Source: an uncultured Pseudomonadota bacterium (GTDB lineage: Bacteria; Pseudomonadota; Gammaproteobacteria; Steroidobacterales; Steroidobacteraceae). Taken from it: 64,000 nucleotides of DNA. A program made the translations under genes and the position numbers. Below are positions 5,936 through 15,082 of the stretch, piece after piece; positions within the stretch are counted from its first letter, which is position 1; each line of letters opens with the position of its first letter. The notes under the pieces are model-generated. The model had not been told where the DNA came from and made no database searches. It worked only from the letters and a program-made list of their open reading frames with translations. The stretch lies in the NCBI GenBank assembly GCA_903838705.1, contig CAILZL010000040.1, positions 62,001 through 126,000 on the forward strand. The letters run 5' to 3'.

Positions 5936-8896
5936 TCAGAAATTGGCCACGAAAGTCGCACCATAAGTTCGGGGCGCATTGATTGAAACGTACTGGAATG
6001 TGTAACCACCAAGTACAACTTCATTCGTCAGATTCTTTACGTAACCTGTAACCGTAAATTTACCATCAGCTTTGTCCCACGCGACAGAACTGTCCCAAGT
6101 GGCATAAGCTTTTTGCCAAGCCAGATAGAATGGGTTGGAAGGATCATTTGCGGCCTGCATGATCACGTTGACACCAGTACCACCCGGTCCGCCACCACCC
6201 AAGGACCAATATCTGGTTTTATAAGCCCCGGAGATTCGAGGAGTAACCCTGCTGCCGTTAGCAAGCAGGAAGTTGTGCGAGTAACTCCATGTTGCACTGA
6301 ATCTAGGTGCATTTTGCAAGGTTGAATTTACAAAGCCTTGTAACTGCGTGTCAAAACTTGCAGCCAACTGGGCGGCTTCTGCGTCAGTCAAAGTAATTGG
6401 TGCACCGTTAGGCGGGTTTAGCCCTACTGCCTTTATGTAGTTAGGATTGATTGTTCCATTCAGATAGACTGCAGGGGCAGAAGTAGCGCCACCATTACAG
6501 CCATTGGTGAATCCACATCGCACAGTCGGCGCGTCCTTATAAACTGCATATAGGTACTCTCCAGTCACCGCTATACGGTCTGTCGGACTGAGCAACCAAG
6601 TCAGGTCAAGATCAATACCACTGGTTTCAAACTTATCTACAATTGGGGTACCCAACCCCATGCAATAACCACTGCCAAAATTCGGCACCACAATTTGCGT
6701 GTTACCCATACCAACAGAACAGCTACTTGAATCAGCACCGCCAGCGTAAGCAATAACATTTCCATCAACTGCCCGATTACGGTAAGTGGTTAGAAACGCC
6801 TCACCATTGAACTGGAGACGGTTATCCAGCGCCTGGCTCTTCCACCCAGCAGAAATTTGCTGCAATGTAACGGCAGGGTTTACGGCATTTGTAGTGGCCA
6901 TAGCATCGGCAGCGCCCGGATTAAAGCCCGTAGATATGACCGCGTATAGCATGGTCTCTGGCAACACATCCCATTCCACACCGCCACGATAAGTTGTATG
7001 CGTCCAGCGACTTCTGAATGGCATGTTCGTGAGCAACGTCAAGTTGTCCAGCGCCCTGAACTGGCCATTTGTTTGGGTTCCGTTACATTGAATAAAGCTC
7101 AACCCACTGCAAGTGGCGTAAGGACCATTTTGGTCGCCATTAATAATATTGTACTGACTCTGAAATAGAGTCTGATCATTGTACCTTGCACCACCGATCA
7201 AGCGAACCGTATCAAGTAGTGAGTATTCGGCATTAAAATAGAGAGCTTTATTAATTCGATCAAGATGCGGGGTCAGCTGGTAGTTGTAGCAGTTTGTTGT
7301 GGTCAGGAGTGCATCTATGGCCGGATCAGTTGCACTCATACCATTGCTTGCATTCACCGCTTGGGCTGCAGAAGATCCAACACCAATTCCGCAATACCCA
7401 GGGTCATATCCTGCCCAGAGTGCAGTAGGAGCAGCCGGGGTGCCCATACCACCCATGCCCGCGCCTGGCAGATTGGCAAATGAGCTGATGGTATTTGTCC
7501 TATCATCGCTGTAATACAAACCAGTCTGCCAAGTTAACTTATCTCCCGTGGGAGAATTCATACGCAGATCGCCAATTTTGGTTCTCTGGTACTGGTCAGT
7601 CCCCATGGCCTGATAAGTTCGATATGGTTCAAGCGCGGTGTAATGAGTGCTTTGATATGAGGGCAGAAAAGTAACCGTTCCGTAGTCTGTGGTCCAATCT
7701 AACTGAACGCTGGCCTGTTCTATGTTGGAATTTCGGTAGGGGTCATTAGACCATGCATGTGGCTTACTGCCATCATCCCAAGCATTACTGCGTGTTCTGA
7801 AATTTGTGCCATCATCTAGCGGATAATAGGCTGGCGCACATCCAAGTATGTCCGGGTTATTTCCACCCTGTATGGCCACCAACTTGCCAAGGCCCACTTG
7901 TGCACTTACGGTGGCGGTTGCGGGAGTAGGATAAACCGGGGTACAACCCACAAACGTCAAACTATTTTGAGGCTGAACGACCGAGCCCGGTACGCTACAG
8001 TCTCCAGGGAATGCTCCACCTGACGTCAACGTAGCGTCAGTTGTTGAATTTTGGCAGATCGAGAACTTATTCAGTGTGGTACCCGGTGTGGCCGCAGCCA
8101 GAGCATTCGTCCCGCCAATCCAAGGCATATAACGACCATACGTCAGCAAGGTAAGCTGATTCACGCCATTCCCACCAATATTCTGGTGTGAAAAGGTCGC
8201 AGTCATATCCAAAGTATTTGACGGCTGCCAACGATATTTCAAACGCAGGTTAGTAAGGTCTGAATCGCCTGCGCCATTACTGTAATAGCTATCACGCTTC
8301 TGGGATGAGTATGCAACTCGAACCGCCTGATTATCCGCAAGCGGCACGTTCATCACGCCTTCCATTGTCGCGTTATGGTAGTTACCCACATCAAGGCTAG
8401 TGGATGCTTCGTACTGGAATACCGGCTTGTTTGACACCAGGCTGACCGCACCGGACAGAGCATTTGCGCCCAGTGTTGTGCTCTGAGGCCCACGCATCAC
8501 TTCTGCACGAGCCAGATCAAGTGTGCCACCGCGAACCGCCTCACCGCGGGACTGAGCCACGCCATCTACCAAAACCGGAGTGGAGCTGACGCCATTGACG
8601 CCGCCTGAATCAACTCCGCGAACGAAGAAACTAACACCGTTCTGGGAATCCTGAGTCTGAATACCGACCGCGCCGGCCATAATTTCGTCAATGCGCTTCT
8701 TGCCTTCTTTGCGCAGCTCTTCACCAGAGGTCACCTGAATAGAAGTAGCGACTTTCTGCAAATTCACTTCTCGCAGTTCAGCCGTCACCACCACTTCTTC
8801 AAGCTCGTATCCCGCATCACCAGTTTGCGCCAATGCCGGCATCGTGCCTGCAGCCGTGACGAGCATGCTTATCATGCTTACCCATAACTTATTCAT
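5936..8896 (-). CDS. TonB-dependent outer-membrane receptor
   Basis: Imports an unidentified large or scarce substrate across the outer membrane using the TonB-ExbB-ExbD system. I place the start at 8896 (986 aa) because MNKLWVSMISMLVTAAGTMPALA is a clear signal peptide and an AAGGGGAG site lies upstream. A TonB box (LEEVVVTA) precedes the plug domain (about 30-160, with the VRGV and GPQSTTLG motifs). The rest is a 22-strand-type barrel ending in ATFVANF with a terminal Phe. Long loops carry many Cys pairs and a GMGGMG stretch. No FecA-like signalling extension is seen. Substrate cannot be read from the sequence. Confidence 0.93.
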   Translation of the reverse strand: MNKLWVSMISMLVTAAGTMPALAQTGDAGYELEEVVVTAELREVNLQKVATSIQVTSGEELRKEGKKRIDEIMAGAVGIQTQDSQNGVSFFVRGVDSGGVNGVSSTPVLVDGVAQSRGEAVRGGTLDLARAEVMRGPQSTTLGANALSGAVSLVSNKPVFQYEASTSLDVGNYHNATMEGVMNVPLADNQAVRVAYSSQKRDSYYSNGAGDSDLTNLRLKYRWQPSNTLDMTATFSHQNIGGNGVNQLTLLTYGRYMPWIGGTNALAAATPGTTLNKFSICQNSTTDATLTSGGAFPGDCSVPGSVVQPQNSLTFVGCTPVYPTPATATVSAQVGLGKLVAIQGGNNPDILGCAPAYYPLDDGTNFRTRSNAWDDGSKPHAWSNDPYRNSNIEQASVQLDWTTDYGTVTFLPSYQSTHYTALEPYRTYQAMGTDQYQRTKIGDLRMNSPTGDKLTWQTGLYYSDDRTNTISSFANLPGAGMGGMGTPAAPTALWAGYDPGYCGIGVGSSAAQAVNASNGMSATDPAIDALLTTTNCYNYQLTPHLDRINKALYFNAEYSLLDTVRLIGGARYNDQTLFQSQYNIINGDQNGPYATCSGLSFIQCNGTQTNGQFRALDNLTLLTNMPFRSRWTHTTYRGGVEWDVLPETMLYAVISTGFNPGAADAMATTNAVNPAVTLQQISAGWKSQALDNRLQFNGEAFLTTYRNRAVDGNVIAYAGGADSSSCSVGMGNTQIVVPNFGSGYCMGLGTPIVDKFETSGIDLDLTWLLSPTDRIAVTGEYLYAVYKDAPTVRCGFTNGCNGGATSAPAVYLNGTINPNYIKAVGLNPPNGAPITLTDAEAAQLAASFDTQLQGFVNSTLQNAPRFSATWSYSHNFLLANGSRVTPRISGAYKTRYWSLGGGGPGGTGVNVIMQAANDPSNPFYLAWQKAYATWDSSVAWDKADGKFTVTGYVKNLTNEVVLGGYTFQYVSINAPRTYGATFVANF

Positions 8897-8921
8897 ACAA
8901 CTGGCTCCCCTTACGGTTTTT

Positions 8922-8941
8922 TGTACATTTTTATATGTACA
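8922..8941. promoter_or_regulatory. operator-like palindrome TGTACAT-N6-ATGTACA
   Basis: Perfect 7-bp arms overlap the -10 element and predicted start site of the TonB receptor promoter. This is the position at which a dimeric repressor would block initiation. The spacing is not that of a Fur box or a TyrR box. The regulator is unknown and no regulator gene lies nearby. Confidence 0.5.
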
Positions 8942-8958
8942 GTTTCGAATACCATCAA
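8930..8958 (-). promoter_or_regulatory. sigma-70 promoter of the TonB receptor
   Basis: Minus-strand TTGATG (-35), 17-bp spacer, TATAAA (-10). The predicted start gives a leader of about 30 nt before the ATG at 8896. The -10 is embedded in the palindrome at 8922-8941. Confidence 0.55.
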
Positions 8959-8959
8959 T

Positions 8960-9390
8960 AAATCTGGCCAACTCAACATCCGGACTTGCAGATCGTCTTC
9001 AGCACTTTCCCTGAACGCGACACCAATACCGCACGCGCATTTGAAAGAACCCCGAAATGACATCCGATACATCTGATTGTTGTTAGCACCACTACCGTTA
9101 TTCAGACCGACACTGATACGGATATTGCACTATTCTCTGCCGGGCGATGCTGACATGGGCAAGAGCCGCAGTCAACTAGCAAACACCACTGGTTAGTGAC
9201 GAGCTTCCTTCATCAAGCAGCCATTCGGCTTATATAGCTGCAATCTACGCAGGACTGATACTGATATGCAGAGAGAACCCTGACACTGAGAGTCACTAAT
9301 ATTGGCTTGCATACATGGCTGAATTCAGATTTGACAGCCCGCTGGATGTACACCGCTATTACTGAATCATTCTGGATCATTGTCAGAAGC
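8960..9390. other. intergenic region between TonB receptor and tRNA-Arg
   Basis: About 430 bp with no credible gene on either strand. The listed open frames here are short or run through the tRNA. Apart from the receptor promoter at its left edge I see no hairpin with a T-run and no clear repeat. Confidence 0.5.
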
Positions 9391-9467
9391 TGGCGCGCCC
9401 GGCCAGATTCGAACTGGCGACCTTCGGCTTCGGAGGCCGACACTCTATCCAGCTGAGCTACGGGCGC
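9391..9467 (-). tRNA. tRNA-Arg (CCG anticodon)
   Basis: 77 nt with a full cloverleaf: acceptor GCGCCCG/CGGGCGC, D stem GCTC/GAGT, anticodon stem TCGGC/GCCGA with loop CTCCGAA (anticodon CCG), T stem GCCAG/CTGGC, and an encoded CCA. It decodes CGG. The gene lies alone between the TonB receptor and cytochrome c5. Confidence 0.97.
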
Positions 9468-9482
9468 ATAACAGGGGCGGCG

Positions 9483-9512
9483 ATAGTAGCGGCCATGACG
9501 GGGCGTGTTCAA
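9483..9512 (-). promoter_or_regulatory. promoter of tRNA-Arg
   Basis: Minus-strand TTGAAC, 18-bp spacer, TACTAT, followed by a GC-rich discriminator (CGCCGCCCC). The start site would be a few bases upstream of the mature tRNA. Both hexamers are only 4 of 6, so the call rests mainly on position and the discriminator. Confidence 0.45.
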
Positions 9513-9635
9513 TACAGGAATGCATCTTTATATTGAGTACACCACATTACACTGTTGGTGCTACGCATCCAGATCGCTATACTTACCTGTCTTGGTGACC
9601 TGTCTATATAGAAACCCTGTCATTTTGGAGTCGGT

Positions 9636-10145
9636 GTGAGCGGACCTTCCCACGATAATCATTTCTTCGACACCTTCATGCTGGTTCTCGGCATCCTGGT
9701 TCTGATTGCCTTCGGTCTTTACTTCGGTGCCAGTGCCATTTCGGCCCGAACACAGGAAACACAGGTACTGGCTGACCCCATGCTGCAGGCAAAGGTGGCC
9801 GAACGCATCCGGCCAGTGGGCAAAGTCGCCATTTCCGGTGAGGACAATAGCGCTGTCGCAGAAACGGTCGCTGCGCCCGCTGACCTGAAGGAAATGCCTG
9901 GCGATCAGGTGTACGGTTCCGTCTGTGTCGCATGCCATGGCGCTGGACTGGCCGGTGCACCCAAGTTTGGCGATAAATCTGCGTGGGCAGCGCGTATTGC
10001 ACAAGGTGCCGACACACTGCACAAACACGCACTCGAAGGGTTCTCAGGCAAGGCAGGCGTCATGCCAGCCAAAGGTGGCCTGACCTCAGTAACCGACGCG
10101 TCAATCATGGCGGCGGTAGATTACATGGTCAGCAAATCCAGATAA
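9636..10145 (+). CDS. membrane-anchored cytochrome c5-type protein
   Basis: Monohaem electron carrier on the periplasmic face of the inner membrane. 169 aa from a GTG codon with TTGGAG upstream. One N-terminal membrane helix (about 11-31, FDTFMLVLGILVLIAFGLYF) anchors it, and a flexible linker follows. Haem attaches at CVACH (C97-H101), and the distal ligand is M143 in GVMPAKGG, the c5 signature. It would pass electrons between a quinol-oxidising complex and terminal oxidases or other acceptors. The partner is not visible in the window. Confidence 0.9.
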   Translation: MSGPSHDNHFFDTFMLVLGILVLIAFGLYFGASAISARTQETQVLADPMLQAKVAERIRPVGKVAISGEDNSAVAETVAAPADLKEMPGDQVYGSVCVACHGAGLAGAPKFGDKSAWAARIAQGADTLHKHALEGFSGKAGVMPAKGGLTSVTDASIMAAVDYMVSKSR

Positions 10146-10188
10146 CGACACATGTACTGATTTAACCGACCTCAGATTAAAAATACGA

Positions 10189-10220
10189 ACCCGGTCTTGC
10201 CCCGCAAGATCGGGTTTTTT
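10189..10220 (+). terminator. terminator between cytochrome c5 and comM
   Basis: ACCCGGTCTTGC and GCAAGATCGGGT form a 12-bp stem with one wobble and a CCC loop, followed by TTTTTT on the plus strand. On the minus strand the same stem is followed after a few bases by TATTTTTA, so it may also serve the convergent comM gene. Confidence 0.85.
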
Positions 10221-11742
10221 ATTGGGACTGGTTTGCCCGGTCAAGACGCCGTAGAGAAATCGCTTCGCTGACATGCGCAGAGCTGATCGCGACCACGCCA
10301 TGTAAATCTGCAATGCTGCGCGCCACTTTCAAAATGCGGTGATAGGCGCGCGCAGACAGGGATAACTTTTGCATTGCACGCGCCAGCAGCGCCTGTGCTG
10401 CGGGATCCGGCGTACACCAGCGATCTACTTCAGCAGCTGACAGGCGCGCGTTGCTGCAACCCTGTCGTTGCCATTGCTGTTCCCGGGCCTGCTGCACCCG
10501 CGATGCCACCTGCGCACTTGATTCCGCAGCGGGTGCAGCTTCCTGCAGCTGCGCGACCGGGACACGCGGCACCTCCACATGCATGTCGAGGCGATCCAAT
10601 AGCGGGCCGGAAATGCGCATGCGATAGCGCTGGATCTGCTCTGCGGTACAGCGACATCTGCCCGCCGCATCGCCCAGATAACCACAGGGACAGGGATTCA
10701 TTGCAGCAATCAGTTGAAATCTGGCAGGGAATTCTGCCTGTCGCGCCGCACGGGAAATATTGATAACACCGCTCTCAAGTGGCTCACGCAATACTTCCAG
10801 TACACGCCGGTCAAACTCCGGCAACTCATCCAGAAACAGCACCCCATTGTGCGCCAATGAAATCTCACCCGGCCTCGGTTGTGAACCACCCCCCACCAGC
10901 GCCACCGCAGAAGCGGTGTGATGCGGCGCCCGGAAAGGACGGATGCGCCAGCGCGTGAGATCAATACCCTGCCGGATCAGGGATCGAATCGCCGCCGCCT
11001 GCAAGGCTTCAACATCATTCATCTCCGGCATCAGTCCAGGCAGACGCTGGGCGAGCATGCTTTTTCCGGTGCCCGGCGGCCCCATGAGCAACAGGCTGTG
11101 CTCACCTGCGGCCGCAATCTCAAGTGCCCGTTTGGCCAGTAACTGGCCACGCACCTCGTTCAGATCAGGTACCGGTAGGGACTCAACTACAGCATCGGTA
11201 GCGGCGACAAGCGATAATTCCCCGGCTCCATTCAGATGAGCGCAGACCTGTAGCAGATGCACTGACGTGAATGCCTTGCATCCGGTAATCACGGAGGCTT
11301 CGTCGCGATTGGCACTGGGGAATATCACTGCATGTCCTGCATGTGTTGCGGCAAGCGCTGCAATCAGAGCACCGCTGATCGGCCGCAATTCACCACTCAA
11401 AGACAGCTCGCCGTAAAACTCAGTCAGCTTCAGACAGTCGGAACTCGCTGCCGGGAGCTGTCCCGACGCCACCAGAATACCGATCGCAATGGGCAATTCG
11501 AATCGGCCGCCTTCTTTCGGTAAATCTGCGGGCGCGAGGTTGACCGTAATGCGGCCGGGCGGTAATTCAAAATGACAATTCAACAGCGCAGCACGCACCC
11601 GATCCTTGCTTTCCTTTACCACGGCCTCCGGCAGGCCCACGATGGTGAAACTGGGTAGCCCGCTGCCAATATCAACTTCGACACTGACCTGGGGTGCCTC
11701 CATGCCAAACTGGGCACGACTGAGAATAGTGGCAATGGCCAT
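10219..11742 (-). CDS. comM: YifB/ComM family AAA+ ATPase
   Basis: 507 aa, full length for the family. The N-terminal ribosomal-S5-like/LonC domain (about 20-140) is followed by a Mg-chelatase-type AAA+ core with Walker A GPPGTGKS (221-228), Walker B VLFLDELPEF and a C-terminal Mg-chelatase domain. A four-Cys cluster (CPCGYLGD...CRC) is present in the AAA module, as usual for YifB proteins. In naturally competent bacteria ComM is the branch-migration helicase that extends recombination of incoming DNA. Whether this strain is competent is not shown here. ubiK lies immediately upstream. Confidence 0.95.
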   Translation of the reverse strand: MAIATILSRAQFGMEAPQVSVEVDIGSGLPSFTIVGLPEAVVKESKDRVRAALLNCHFELPPGRITVNLAPADLPKEGGRFELPIAIGILVASGQLPAASSDCLKLTEFYGELSLSGELRPISGALIAALAATHAGHAVIFPSANRDEASVITGCKAFTSVHLLQVCAHLNGAGELSLVAATDAVVESLPVPDLNEVRGQLLAKRALEIAAAGEHSLLLMGPPGTGKSMLAQRLPGLMPEMNDVEALQAAAIRSLIRQGIDLTRWRIRPFRAPHHTASAVALVGGGSQPRPGEISLAHNGVLFLDELPEFDRRVLEVLREPLESGVINISRAARQAEFPARFQLIAAMNPCPCGYLGDAAGRCRCTAEQIQRYRMRISGPLLDRLDMHVEVPRVPVAQLQEAAPAAESSAQVASRVQQAREQQWQRQGCSNARLSAAEVDRWCTPDPAAQALLARAMQKLSLSARAYHRILKVARSIADLHGVVAISSAHVSEAISLRRLDRANQSQ

Positions 11743-11781
11743 ATGAACATCCTTGTTTACTGAAATTGGAGATAGAAAAAG

Positions 11782-12036
11782 CTAAGGCTTGGTTTGCTCC
11801 AGCTGCTGAAGTCGTTGCTCCAGTGCCGCCAGTTTTTCACGGGTTCGTTGCAGCACACCGGCCTGCACATCAAATTCCCGGCGTGAAACCAGATCCAGCC
11901 GGGTCAGGGTGGATTGCAGTACTGCCTTGAAGTTCTGTTCGACATCGCGCTTCAGGCTACCCATGCCATCCGGAAGGGAGGCCGCCAGCTGGCGCGCCAA
12001 GTCATTCAGTTTCTGATCAATACCGGATATGTCCAT
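11782..12036 (-). CDS. ubiK: ubiquinone biosynthesis accessory factor UbiK
   Basis: 84 aa. An amphipathic N-terminal region (IDQKLNDLARQLAASLP) is followed by a coiled coil (TREKLAALEQRLQQLEQ), the BMFP/YqiC layout. UbiK binds UbiJ and helps aerobic assembly of the Ubi complex; ubiJ lies at 35.9 kb with ubiE and ubiB. It is 39 bp upstream of comM on the same strand and probably co-transcribed with it. Confidence 0.9.
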   Translation of the reverse strand: MDISGIDQKLNDLARQLAASLPDGMGSLKRDVEQNFKAVLQSTLTRLDLVSRREFDVQAGVLQRTREKLAALEQRLQQLEQTKP

Positions 12037-12274
12037 CTGCGGGCAACTCCCGTTAAGCCAAGCGTGACTGTACGGAGCTGCCCGGCTCAGCTCAAGCGCT
12101 TACCTGATTTTTTTGCGCCACCATGAGGCGGCAATGGCGTAATTGCCGGCCACCCACCCGCCAATGCACTCATATGAGTCACTCAGATCGCCTATTGCCC
12201 CGCAATTGGGCGTTCGGCACACCCATTTTCTGGATGAACGCCTGTACAACCAGCCTGCACAGCGCTGCCGTTAG

Positions 12275-12290
12275 TGGCACAGAACCTGCA
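12275..12290 (+). promoter_or_regulatory. sigma-54 promoter of glnK-amtB
   Basis: TGGCAC (-24) and CTGCA (-12) give the GG-N10-GC spacing required by RpoN. Start of transcription is expected near 12302, 69 bp before the glnK ATG. The gene pair is a classical NtrC/RpoN target, so context strongly supports the call. A convincing NtrC pair was not found upstream. Confidence 0.8.
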
Positions 12291-12310
12291 AACAACCCCC
12301 ACAGAGCCAA

Positions 12311-12326
12311 GTGCCAGAAATGGCAC
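12311..12326. repeat. palindrome GTGCCA-GAAA-TGGCAC in the glnK leader
   Basis: Perfect 6-bp arms with a GAAA loop begin about 10 bp downstream of the predicted sigma-54 start site. As RNA it would be a stable GNRA-tetraloop hairpin. As DNA the right arm copies the -24 hexamer. It could be an operator or a 5' stabiliser. Confidence 0.5.
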
Positions 12327-12334
12327 CTCTCTGA

Positions 12335-12709
<375 letters not shown>

Positions 12710-12775
12710 GTCAGGCACAGACTTGGCAATGACCCTCAGACAGTTACAGCAACCCAATCTCGCAGGAGAACGACA

Positions 12776-14341
12776 GTGAATAAACCTCTGGCACTTAGAA
12801 AAGTGCTGACTCCTCTCTGGAGCACCGCACTCATCGCTTTGGCGATTCTGAGCACGAACATGGCCAGCGCTCAGGAAACAGCCCCCCCGGCAGCCACGGC
12901 CGCTGTCAGTGCGGAAGCGCCAGCTGCCGCACCTGCAGATGCCGCCCCAGGTGCTGAAGCCGCCACTGCTGCACCAGCGGAAGCAGCCCCAGCTGCGACC
13001 CCCAAATGTGGTGACAAAGGATTTGAATGCAACAAAGGTGACGTGTCATGGATGATGGTCGCAACTGCATTCGTGCTATTTATGACAGTGCCGGGATTAG
13101 CCTTGTTCTACACGGGCATGGTTCGTTCCAAGAACTCCCTGTCAACCGTGATGCAGAGCTTCAGCATCTTCTGCGTCATCTCAGTACTCTGGGTAGTGTT
13201 CGGTTACAGCGCGGCTTTCACAGCTGGCAATCCCGTAATTGGCACGCTCAGCAAGCTATTCATGGCAGGTGATGACCCCACAACAGCGGTCGCCGCCACC
13301 TTCAGCAAGGGTATTTATATACCTGATTACATTTACTGCATGTTCCAGCTGACCTTTGCAGCGATCACCGTTGCGCTGATCTGTGGCGGCTTTGCAGAAC
13401 GCTTCAAGTTTTCCGCAATGATGATTTTCAGTGTGCTCTGGTTCACCTTCTCTTACCTGCCAATGGCACACATGGTGTGGTACTGGGATGGCCCTGACGC
13501 TTACCTGAAAGGGGATGCCACTGCCGCAGCCACTGCAGCCAGCCACGCCGGCTTCCTGTTCCAGAAAGGCGCGATTGACTTTGCAGGCGGTACTGTAGTG
13601 CATATCAACGCGGGCATTGCGGCACTGGTTTGCGCATTGATCCTCGGCCCACGCAAGAATTACGGCAAAGTTTCAATGGCACCCCACAGCCTGATGATGA
13701 CTGCCATCGGTACCGGCATGCTCTGGATGGGCTGGTTCGGTTTCAACGCGGGTTCAGCTCTGGAAGCCAACGGCACCGCAGGGTTGGCATTCTTCAACAC
13801 CCTGTTTGGCACAGCAGTAGCCGGCACTACCTGGATGCTGACTGAATGGCTGGTCAAGGGCAAACCGAGCTTGCTGGGTGTGTGTTCTGGCATTGTAGCC
13901 GGGCTGGTTGCCATTACTCCTGCATGTGGCTGGGTAGGTCCACAGGGCGCGATTGTCATCTGCGCAGTGGCTGGTGTGGTCTGCTTCTTCTGCGTCACTA
14001 AACTGAAGAGCGCCTTGGGATATGACGACGCGCTTGATGCTTTCGGTGTGCACTGCGTCGGCGGCATTATTGGCGCACTGGGTACGGGTATCTTCGTCAA
14101 TCCTGCACTCGGTGGAACTGGTGTTTATGACTATACCGCTGAAGCCGTCGGTGCCTACGACTTTGCTACGCAGATGACCGCTCAGGTCTGGGCAGTCGGT
14201 ACAGCGTTGCTATGGTCAGGCCTGGTGGCCACGGTCATCATGCTGGTTCTGAAGTACACCATCGGTGTACGCGCCAGTGATGAAGCTCAGGAAGAGGGTC
14301 TGGATCTGGCCGATCACGACGAACGCGCTTACAACCTGTAA
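12776..14341 (+). CDS. amtB: ammonium transporter AmtB with an Ala/Pro-rich N-terminal extension
   Basis: 521 aa from a GTG codon with CAGGAG upstream. A signal peptide (about 1-31) leads to an Ala/Pro/Glu-rich segment (about 33-77), then CGDKGFECNKGD and the canonical 11-helix Amt fold starting at DVSWMMVATAF. The twin-His pore region is represented by VHINAG and DAFGVHCVGG. The C-terminal cytosolic tail (SDEAQEEGLDLADHDERAY) contains the GlnK-contact region. Most AmtB proteins lack the low-complexity extension, which would be periplasmic. It moves NH3/NH4+ across the inner membrane under GlnK control. Confidence 0.95.
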   Translation: MNKPLALRKVLTPLWSTALIALAILSTNMASAQETAPPAATAAVSAEAPAAAPADAAPGAEAATAAPAEAAPAATPKCGDKGFECNKGDVSWMMVATAFVLFMTVPGLALFYTGMVRSKNSLSTVMQSFSIFCVISVLWVVFGYSAAFTAGNPVIGTLSKLFMAGDDPTTAVAATFSKGIYIPDYIYCMFQLTFAAITVALICGGFAERFKFSAMMIFSVLWFTFSYLPMAHMVWYWDGPDAYLKGDATAAATAASHAGFLFQKGAIDFAGGTVVHINAGIAALVCALILGPRKNYGKVSMAPHSLMMTAIGTGMLWMGWFGFNAGSALEANGTAGLAFFNTLFGTAVAGTTWMLTEWLVKGKPSLLGVCSGIVAGLVAITPACGWVGPQGAIVICAVAGVVCFFCVTKLKSALGYDDALDAFGVHCVGGIIGALGTGIFVNPALGGTGVYDYTAEAVGAYDFATQMTAQVWAVGTALLWSGLVATVIMLVLKYTIGVRASDEAQEEGLDLADHDERAYNL

Positions 14342-14383
14342 GTCCAGGAAAAGTCAGTGGTACAGACCACCGACGAATCCAGC

Positions 14384-14412
14384 AAAAACGGGCGCCGCAA
14401 GCGCCCGTTTTT
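14384..14412 (+). terminator. terminator of glnK-amtB
   Basis: AAAAACGGGCGC/GCGCCCGTTTTT around a CGCAA loop: a perfect GC stem flanked by A and T runs, so it can act in both directions. It starts 43 bp after the amtB stop codon. Confidence 0.93.
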
Positions 14413-14561
14413 CATTCCGGTCAGCAGACTGCCAATGGTTTTGACCGGTTTGTGACCCCGTTCAATACAATGGCCCGCAGCTTTGCCAGAATTGCCGCCG
14501 GTAACTTTTTTGTGACAAAGTTCACCTGCTGGCAGTCACTGCCGAACCATCGGAGATTTGC

Positions 14562-15017
14562 ATGCTGCGTCTGATCACCCTGTTGGCACTTGGTCTGCTC
14601 GCCGTGACGAACAGTCAGGCCGATGTTTATCGATACATCGACAAGAACGGACAGGTGCAATACACCGATAAACCCGAGCTTCTGCCGGCAGAACTGCTGG
14701 CAAAATTGAAATCACAGCGTACTGACAATTCAGCCATCGCTGACCGTGTTGCAGCTGACCTTAAGGCACGTGATACCGCTGCCAAAATCGAGGAAACAGC
14801 CACCAAAGCAAAAGCGGATAAACAGAAAGCCATTGAAGCCACCGCAGCTGACAAGGCAGACCGCTGTATTCAGGCTCGTGGCCGCTATGAGAGCCTCACC
14901 AATTCAAGCCGGGTTTACAGCGTTGATGCCAAGGGCGAACGGGTGTACATGGATGACAAACAGATTGAACAGTCCCGAACTGCCGCCAAGCAACAGATGG
15001 ACACTTGGTGTAATTAA
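14562..15017 (+). CDS. secreted DUF4124-domain protein
   Basis: 151 aa. A signal peptide (MLRLITLLALGLLAVTNSQA) is followed at once by the DUF4124 motif (DVYRYIDKNGQVQYTDKP). An Ala/Lys-rich helical stretch (about 60-105) follows, then a C-terminal part with two Cys (C109 and C150) that might form a disulphide. DUF4124 proteins are periplasmic and of unknown function. A second, unrelated DUF4124 gene lies at 59.6 kb. The upstream region has a T-rich hairpin near 14501-14527 but no clear promoter. Confidence 0.8.
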   Translation: MLRLITLLALGLLAVTNSQADVYRYIDKNGQVQYTDKPELLPAELLAKLKSQRTDNSAIADRVAADLKARDTAAKIEETATKAKADKQKAIEATAADKADRCIQARGRYESLTNSSRVYSVDAKGERVYMDDKQIEQSRTAAKQQMDTWCN

Positions 15018-15046
15018 TCAGATCCTTGGCAATTAGATACACTGAC

Positions 15047-15067
15047 GTGGCGGCACTTGGCCGCCAC
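15047..15067 (+). terminator. hairpin GTGGCGGC-ACTTG-GCCGCCAC
   Basis: Perfect 8-bp GC-rich stem 30 bp after the DUF4124 stop and 16 bp before the next ATG. It is followed by ATTCATTTTG rather than a clean T-run. It may be a weak terminator or a 5' leader hairpin that limits read-through into the dehydrogenase gene. Confidence 0.45.
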
Positions 15068-15082
15068 ATTCATTTTGAACAC

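Noticed and set aside
9213-9512. 99-aa minus-strand open frame across tRNA-Arg
   Set aside because: It contains the well-known spurious peptide from reading a tRNA as protein (APVAQLDRVSASEAEG); the tRNA explains the sequence.
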